A DNA stretch of 64,000 nucleotides from positions 13,093,040 through 13,157,039 of the forward strand of contig NC_064042.1 of NCBI RefSeq assembly GCF_932526225.1, given 5' to 3'. This DNA is from Nematostella vectensis. Taxonomy: Eukaryota > Cnidaria > Anthozoa > Actiniaria > Edwardsiidae. Of this stretch, positions 59,801 to 64,000 are shown piece by piece. The notes under the pieces are model-generated. The model searched no databases. It saw nothing but the letters and a program-made list of their open reading frames with translations, and had not been told where the DNA came from. The stretch's first letter is position 1. The number at the start of each line of letters is the position of its first letter. Position numbers and translations under genes: made by a program.

Positions 59801-62800
59801 ATGAGCAACATCAAATACTGTCAGTCAGCCGCCATTTTCTTGCCCTAGCAAATTACCGGAAATTAGCAAATTTCGGGGGAAAAAACATCCATCTCCATCG
59901 GTGTATTTGTTTAAGCAAATACACAGATGATGTTTTCGAGTAAATTTGGTAGGTGAAGTGCAAATCTTTGTTTTTTTATGGTTATTTGGAAATTTCATCA
60001 CATCGTTCCTCTTCTAATGTTGTATAAAACGAATAAAAAAGGTGGGATTGTTAAGTGAAACTTTTGCGACCTTTCAAGATTTTGAACTATTAATGTCTAT
60101 TAATGAAATGCTAAAAAATGTCCATAAAAACAATACACCGGACAGGAAGTGTTGATTCCTTCTGTTTTCTAATGGATTAAGGCTTTCGCCAGTTTCAACA
60201 GTGAATTATGGCCACAAAAGTTTTCTTTCGTTTTTTTCTTCTTTTTCTCTCTCTGAGGATTCAAGATCAGAAACTTCCAGATGATGTTGAAAGTCAGCTG
60301 CGGTAAAATGTACTGATAATAAAATATATTTTTCCCCACAGGTTTTAACAGTATGTCTTGCTCTCTGTCCTTCTGCAATCGACTCTCTGAACAAAGACAA
60401 GTCATGGCAGTCGTTTGTCATCGATCTTCTTATCCTCTGCCCAAACAGGTACTGACGTGTCATGGTATAGTTAGAAAATTACTGGTATGTTGTGGACAAA
60501 TTTGGGGGTCTGCGAAGGCATGGTGGAAACAGAAATATATCAACAGAAGCTTGAAGTTGTAGGTTTTACGCCTTTGTGAAAACAGAGCAAAAAGGTTATA
60601 GGGTTTGAGACATCACATACTCGAGGATCTAGCGCTCTCGCAAGAAGTAATTTTAGGAACGCCCACAAATATGTGGAAATGTTGCGGCTTCTAACATTGC
60701 TACTGCGTTTCCTATGGAAGTGAACCACAGTACGAGTCATGTTGCGGCTAATAACATTGCTATGTGTTTCCTAGGGCGGTGCGGTTCAGTGCGGCGGACC
60801 AGTTCTTTTTGTTGGCAACAAGGTGTTCTCCTGGTCACCGACCCATTATCTTTTTCATCACTCTCCTCTTCACTGTTCTAATGGTAAGGTTCTTACCATT
60901 AAAAAAGCAGGTTTTCAAAAAATCTTGCGGAGTCATGCACAGCACTACACTACTTTAATGTTAAATGCTTTTGGAAGAAAATAGAATTATTAAGCTGCCT
61001 TTGAGACTATTAGCGGTTCGTTAGACCAAAAGATGCTTTTCGAGGTTATTCTCAGAAAAGTGTTAACGATTTTACCATCAACGAACAACAAGGTGACTAT
61101 GTCGATTCCATGAAGTACTGGTTTTGCTCAACTGATAGCGATCTCTTGTATCTATCTCTCCCTTAGAATACTGTCAAGGAGCACCCGTCTTCTTCACACG
61201 ATTACTTCAACTTATTGTGCAGGTAACATAGTGGAACAGGAACCGTACAATCTTAGAAAATGTTGTATCAAAAGCAGTTGACAAATCCATTAGTCGAGTT
61301 TTCCTGGTGTTTCAGCCTATAAAAAGTTGTTCGGCACCTGAGCCCTAGGAACTACTCGAAAACATTGAAGTATGGTTATTATTCTAAGCCATAACGTAGA
61401 TTTGATTTTTAATGTTTTTATGCGGTATCGGGACACTTTTTGTCTCGTATTTCTCCTTGAATGTTTCATACAATATGCAGAGTTTAACAGAACAGATAAC
61501 CATACACGACGTTAAAAGTTATTTTGCCAAATAATATCATTGTGCACAAAAAATACAACAGAACACGCCTAAACGGTTCTGTATACAAGGGATAAACAAA
61601 TATACATTCCCTACTTATAAGCCCTATAATTACCTTGCAAATAAAGGGACGCCAAAAACGATCTACTATGGATCTATAATGTGATGCTGATATTTTTATC
61701 ATCAGATTGCTTAATCATGCATTTTTCACCAACTGCCCGCTGGCCACAGCTGAGGTGCTTCTAAAGAATGAGATCAGCTGGCTTAAAAAGACAAAGGTAT
61801 AACTTATACATAAATGAACGTCAGGTTTTGAGCGTTGTACAGTGGATGACCTGATGAGAAATTATTCCATATATTATCTGTTCTTCAAGTCTTTCTTTTA
61901 TCTTGCTGTATTTTGTGTGCGCTTTAAAAATTTCTATTTGGTGATATCCCTGTCTTCCAATTCACTACGAACAAATCGACAAATCGTGCTCCACCATTAC
62001 ACTGTAGTTAAAGCGAGGTCTTATGTATCCCAGGATGCTGTGCTTACGTCTCAAGAGGAGTGCCGCATTCCTGTTGATGAGTGTCTATTGGAGGGTCACC
62101 TGGGCATTACCAGAGAGCTGCTCCTTTTCCAAAGCCCACAGAACAAGCTAACGATCGGCTCGCAGGCTGGTGGTGGCAATCTTGTAAAGGTGAGGGGGGG
62201 GGGGGGGGGGGGACAAAGGGTGAGGACAGATCGTTGTAGATGTTGGGGGTACAATTTTTTTGTCGTAATGTCTCAATCTCATCCCATACTGTTTTTGTTT
62301 ACCCCCCTCATCCCCAAGTCGTTTGTGCAGTATGGGCCCCATTGTAAAGCGATAAGTCTATTTTTAGTTGATACAAGCGTTCCCTAGATTATCCTAAAAA
62401 AAAAGCATCATAGGTGTAACTGTAAACTTTCTTCTCAGGAACTCGTTGAAGATTTTATATTTCCCGCCTCTAAACTCGTACTTGAAGCAAGAAATGGCAA
62501 CTGTGAGTATTGAATAAATAGTGTGTATAGAATAAATAGAATAAATAATGATAAGAAGCTACTCCCCCCCCCCCCCCTCCATTGGCATATTTGTAGCAGA
62601 GTTTTGGAACATTTAGAAGGCTGATTATTGTTTCACTTTGAGTAAACACAGCATTTTGATATATTAGGTGATGTGTGGAATCGTCGAGTCGTGCCTGTCT
62701 GCTCTACTCCTGCAACGCTGGTCGCTGGCTTCGACCTTCTAGTCGCCTTGTGTACTGGGTGCGTCCAGAATCTACGACTGTTAGCAGACATGCTACTGGA

Positions 62801-63867
62801 TATGTACTACTCAGGTATGAAGGGAAGATGGGCTTGTTTGATCAACCAAAAGTTGATATGTAAACAAATTCTATGGCAGTCGAGATCGATATAAATTCAA
62901 GCATCGCGTGATCAAACAAGTGGCGATACACTGGCTGCGATCCACAAACTGCATTACGGCTTCCGTTTTTCATTGGCCAACAATTAGAATAATTTCGTTA
63001 GAAGCAAGCAGTTTAGGATATGAAAGTTATTGCCAAGAATTATCAATCATTGTTCAGAATTTTCAAACTCGTGAAAAGAGGTATCTTATCGTTATCTTTC
63101 TTTTTTTTTGCTGGGCTAATGTTTTATTCTGTCTTTTTGTCTTTCTGTTGTAGATAATTCGTCGGTCACAGAGTGGGAGCATCTGCCCCCTATTGGACCA
63201 CGCCCATACATGGGCTATGTGGGTCTGAAGAATGCCGGTGCGACGTGCTACATGAACTCTGTTATTCAGCAGGTCAGTTTTATTATACATCTAAGAACTC
63301 TCATTGTACGTGTGCTAACTTATTTTCCTAACTTATTCTTCGCGAGTTCAAAAATTTTCTGCGAAGTATGCGCATTGATTACATTTGATTGATTACATTT
63401 CTGACGTCTTAGCGTACTATAAATCATTTTCTTAAAAGTCTTATTGTGCGCGCATCAAATACATTTTCTAAGAAGTCTTTTTTTTTTATTGCAATGATTA
63501 CGTTATCTTAGAAGTCTTCTTGTTCCTGTGCTATATAAGAATTTTTTTTTTCATATTTGCAGCTATTCATGATCCCGGAGCTGCGCAAAGGGGTGCTAGC
63601 GGTAGAGGGCGCTGCCGCCGAGGAAGAAGAAGACCCCTCAGTCGAGCTAGAGGAGAAGTCCGAGAGTGAAAGTACAATCGACACGGGATACCATTCAGAG
63701 GAGAGCAGCAAAGATTTAGAGACCCAGGGAGGGGAAGCACGGGATAAGGCGCAGGAACAGAAGAACTATCAGGTCAACGTGCTGCGACAAATCCAGTACA
63801 TCTTTGGTCACTTGTCTCAGAGCCAGCTGCAGTTCCACATTCCTAAGGGCTTTTGGAAGACCTTCAA
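38858..63867 (+). CDS. USP9X: Ubiquitin carboxyl-terminal hydrolase USP9X / fat facets, 5' part (partial)
   Basis: A large deubiquitinase that removes ubiquitin from substrates in endocytic, polarity and signalling pathways (family knowledge). I could place 42 coding exons, all with GT-AG borders and consistent phase, giving 1,679 codons without a stop. The text follows human USP9X from its N-terminal [18 protein letters not shown] block to the Cys box [13 protein letters not shown], with the catalytic Cys at about residue 1570 (human 1566). The gene runs off the right edge, so the rest of the catalytic domain with the His box is not in view. ATG 38,858 follows an in-frame TAG at 38,837. Exon coordinates are given in the exon-group entries. 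No lesion was found. Confidence 0.97.
40798..41033. mobile_element. MITE-like element in USP9X intron 3 (first)
   Basis: TAGACTGTTTTCACGA at the left and TCGTGAAAACAGTCTA at the right form a 16-bp terminal inverted repeat around a 236-bp element. Confidence 0.65.
41080..41400. mobile_element. MITE-like element in USP9X intron 3 (second)
   Basis: GTTTTGGTTTTAATCTGGTA at the left is mirrored by TACCAGATTAATACCAAAAC at the right with few mismatches. The interior is G/T-rich. Confidence 0.6.
41655..42246. other. Intron 4 of USP9X with C-tract and inverted short repeats
   Basis: Holds a C16 tract near 41,922 and two copies of CCCTTGGACCATCAAAATT(A/T)AATAAACGCTGC (about 41,940 and 42,025), an 85-bp direct duplication. 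No coding sequence. Confidence 0.55.
43515..44576 (-). mobile_element. CR1/L2-like LINE 3' fragment with tandem 3' end
   Basis: On the minus strand the frame from 44,576 reads the RT palm with [13 protein letters not shown] (YADD active site), then [32 protein letters not shown] and QRRASKFIL, the usual text of CR1/L2-type RT. The last part, ending [11 protein letters not shown], is present three times: two full 193-bp units (43,531-43,723 and 43,724-43,916) and a short one joined to the RT. 5'-truncated and dead. Confidence 0.85.
43531..43939. repeat. 193-bp tandem duplication of LINE 3' end
   Basis: Two near-identical copies of the last LINE codons ([20 protein letters not shown] block) follow head to tail, and a third partial copy lies at the start of the truncated RT. 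Confidence 0.9.
48584..48813. mobile_element. MITE-like element in USP9X intron 13
   Basis: GCCTGGTGCACACTAG at the left and CTAGTGTGCACTAGGC at the right form a 16-bp inverted repeat with one mismatch around 230 bp. Confidence 0.65.
50856..51101. repeat. 28-bp minisatellite, nine units, USP9X intron 17
   Basis: Nine almost identical units of CCCTGTTCAGGATCAGTATAGTGAAATA, ending 37 bp before the acceptor of exon 18. Each unit holds TTCAG and GATCAG trinucleotides that could act as weak AG sites. Confidence 0.95.
51762..52349. repeat. 87-bp tandem array that starts from the exon 20 splice donor
   Basis: The end of exon 20 and its donor (GAATGGAATAAA|GTGAGTAAC, donor at 51,782) form the first, diverged unit. 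Six more units (TTGAGT at 51,862, 51,949, 52,036, 52,123, 52,210, 52,297) repeat GAATAGAATAAATTGAGTAA at an 87-bp period. In each of them the donor GT has become TT. Each unit also carries a (T/G/C)GTAAGG tract that could be a cryptic donor. Confidence 0.9.
52705..54769 (+). other. USP9X: USP9X coding exons 21-25 (including ubiquitin-like domain)
   Basis: Exons 52705-52819, 53168-53263, 53440-53672, 54439-54567, 54658-54769. Exons 21-23 continue the helical region ([40 protein letters not shown]). Exons 24-25 (residues about 887-967) encode the ubiquitin-like beta-grasp domain known at this place in USP9X ([12 protein letters not shown] ... [11 protein letters not shown]). The donor of exon 23 is followed by an eight-unit donor-bearing repeat array. 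Confidence 0.93.
53638..54090. repeat. 57-bp tandem array repeating exon 23 end and its 5' splice site
   Basis: The unit comprises about 35 bases of exon 23 end (ATGGAGGAGCGAGCAATTCT...CATGGAAG) plus 22 bases of intron beginning GTGAGTAGGGTTGG. Donor positions: 53,673 (real), 53,730, 53,787, 53,844, 53,901, 53,958, 54,015 and 54,073. GTGAG is kept at 53,673, 53,730, 53,844, 53,901, 54,015 and 54,073; it is GGGAG at 53,787 and GTTAG at 53,958. The last unit is shortened. In the native frame each GTGAGT gives TGA right after the exon, so use of a downstream donor would add a premature stop. Confidence 0.95.
54812..55053. mobile_element. 242-bp MITE with GGCCCTGGCCAAACGAGG ends, USP9X intron 25
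   Basis: An 18-bp perfect terminal inverted repeat (GGCCCTGGCCAAACGAGG / CCTCGTTTGGCCAGGGCC), extended by ACATGTTGC, is flanked by TAC on both sides (54,809-54,811 and 55,054-55,056). The 3-bp duplication is like PIF/Harbinger-type insertions, but the family is not proven. The interior has repeated GTTTCC and GCGCGC words. Confidence 0.8.
55389..57184 (+). other. USP9X: USP9X coding exons 26-30
   Basis: Exons 55389-55526, 55974-56094, 56420-56550, 56778-56840, 57093-57184. Exon 26 holds the conserved [15 protein letters not shown] linker and ENCLPGV. Exons 27-30 encode [38 protein letters not shown] and [14 protein letters not shown]. The donor after exon 30 is GTAGCG, weaker than the others. 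Exon 26 is open for another 41 codons past its donor (to TAA at 55,647). Confidence 0.92.
57342..57621. mobile_element. 280-bp hAT-like MITE, USP9X intron 30
   Basis: Ends CAGGCCCATACCCAGG and CCTAGGTAGGGCCTG form an imperfect terminal inverted repeat, with CTTACG directly repeated on both sides (57,336-57,341 and 57,622-57,627). G-rich tracts fill the interior. The CAGG...CCTG ends resemble hAT elements, though those usually make 8-bp duplications. Confidence 0.7.
58225..58690. repeat. 185-bp tandem repeat in USP9X intron 31
   Basis: Units start with GGGGGAAAGGAAATAGAGAAG at 58,225, 58,410 and 58,595 (period 185). Parts of the same unit recur in intron 32: CAGAATAAAGACTAGCCTC... at about 58,938-58,993, and diverged sequence near 59,209-59,290 around a C20 tract (58,996-59,015). 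Likely a mobile repeat duplicated in place. Confidence 0.85.
58836..59636. other. USP9X intron 32 with repeat fragments
   Basis: Contains pieces of the intron 31 repeat in both orientations around a C20 tract (AGACTAGCCTCTCTCGCAGACG near 58,945 and GAGAGGTTAGTC near 59,063). No gene was seen. Confidence 0.6.
62190..62212 (+). repeat. G run directly in the exon 38 donor
   Basis: The donor reads GTGAG followed by about 17 more G. Length changes here would alter the bases next to the 5' splice site. Confidence 0.85.
63154..63867 (+). other. USP9X: USP9X coding exons 41-42 (start of the USP catalytic domain)
   Basis: Exons 63154-63272 and 63563-63867. Exon 41 carries the Cys box [17 protein letters not shown] with the catalytic Cys codon at about 63,247-63,249, and its last Gln codons end at the junction. 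Exon 42 begins [16 protein letters not shown], then has an acidic, likely disordered insert (about residues 1589-1640), then [21 protein letters not shown] and the FWKTF segment. The donor GTAAGG follows 63,867. The rest of the USP fold is beyond the window. Confidence 0.95.
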
Positions 63868-64000
63868 GTAAGGACCTCGAGACACGCAAATGCGCAAGCA
63901 CGCACACATGATAACAAGCACTTCAAATTTGGGGCATTACACATGAGCTCACTTGAAACGAAAAAAAAGAAGCTTTACTTTTTTTGAGATGCACCAATTT

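Larger units (their letters stand above)
57751..62814 (+). other. USP9X: USP9X coding exons 31-40
   Basis: Exons 57751-58006, 58710-58835, 59637-59693, 60342-60448, 60775-60883, 61167-61222, 61706-61796, 62034-62189, 62439-62502, 62668-62814. They encode the last helical part before the protease core ([97 protein letters not shown]). All agree with the human protein in order. Exon 38 is followed directly by a long G run in the donor region. Confidence 0.93.

Noticed and set aside
61842..62387. 181-residue plus-strand frame
   Set aside because: It covers exon 38 with intron sequence on both sides, and its end includes the translated G run; only 62,034-62,189 is coding.

Overview
This is a eukaryotic, AT-rich, intron-rich animal genome window. 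The host genes, the many short inverted-repeat elements and the close match of one gene to the vertebrate USP9X exon plan suggest a marine invertebrate, perhaps an anthozoan cnidarian. The species is an inference only.

Positions 1 to about 25,900 hold three tandem copies of an 8 to 9 kb segment; the first is cut by the window edge. Each unit carries, in plus-strand order: a fragment of a non-LTR retrotransposon whose reverse transcriptase is interrupted by a pentanucleotide array; a broken class A GPCR on the minus strand (only its N-terminal half in unit 2); a spacer; and an intact five-exon copper amine oxidase gene on the minus strand (818 residues, type II membrane protein). All three oxidase copies keep the TPQ tyrosine, the catalytic aspartate and three copper histidines. 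The GPCR copies share a stop codon at the Arg of the DRY position, so the receptor died before the segment was amplified. Unit 3 has its own upstream flank and no retrotransposon beyond it, so it marks the end of the array.

Positions 25,900 to 36,300 are repeat-rich: a 122-bp hairpin, an orphan Frizzled-type cysteine-rich exon on the minus strand, a decayed ORF1-like relic, a broken BEL/Pao LTR retrotransposon with matching LTRs and a 5-bp target duplication, small inverted-repeat elements, and a 1.53-kb TIR element with subterminal minisatellites. A tRNA-Ala(TGC) gene follows at 36,442.

Positions 36,800 to 63,867 are the 5' three fifths of a USP9X/fat-facets deubiquitinase gene on the plus strand. 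I could place 42 coding exons whose phases all agree (1,679 codons), ending just after the catalytic Cys box; the His box lies beyond the window. Its introns hold at least six MITE-like elements, a CR1-like LINE fragment and several minisatellites. Two minisatellites are unusual because the repeated unit includes the exon end and its 5' splice site: eight 57-bp units after exon 23, most keeping a GT donor, and six 87-bp units after exon 20, where every extra copy has GT changed to TT. These donor-spanning repeats are the most novel feature of the window.
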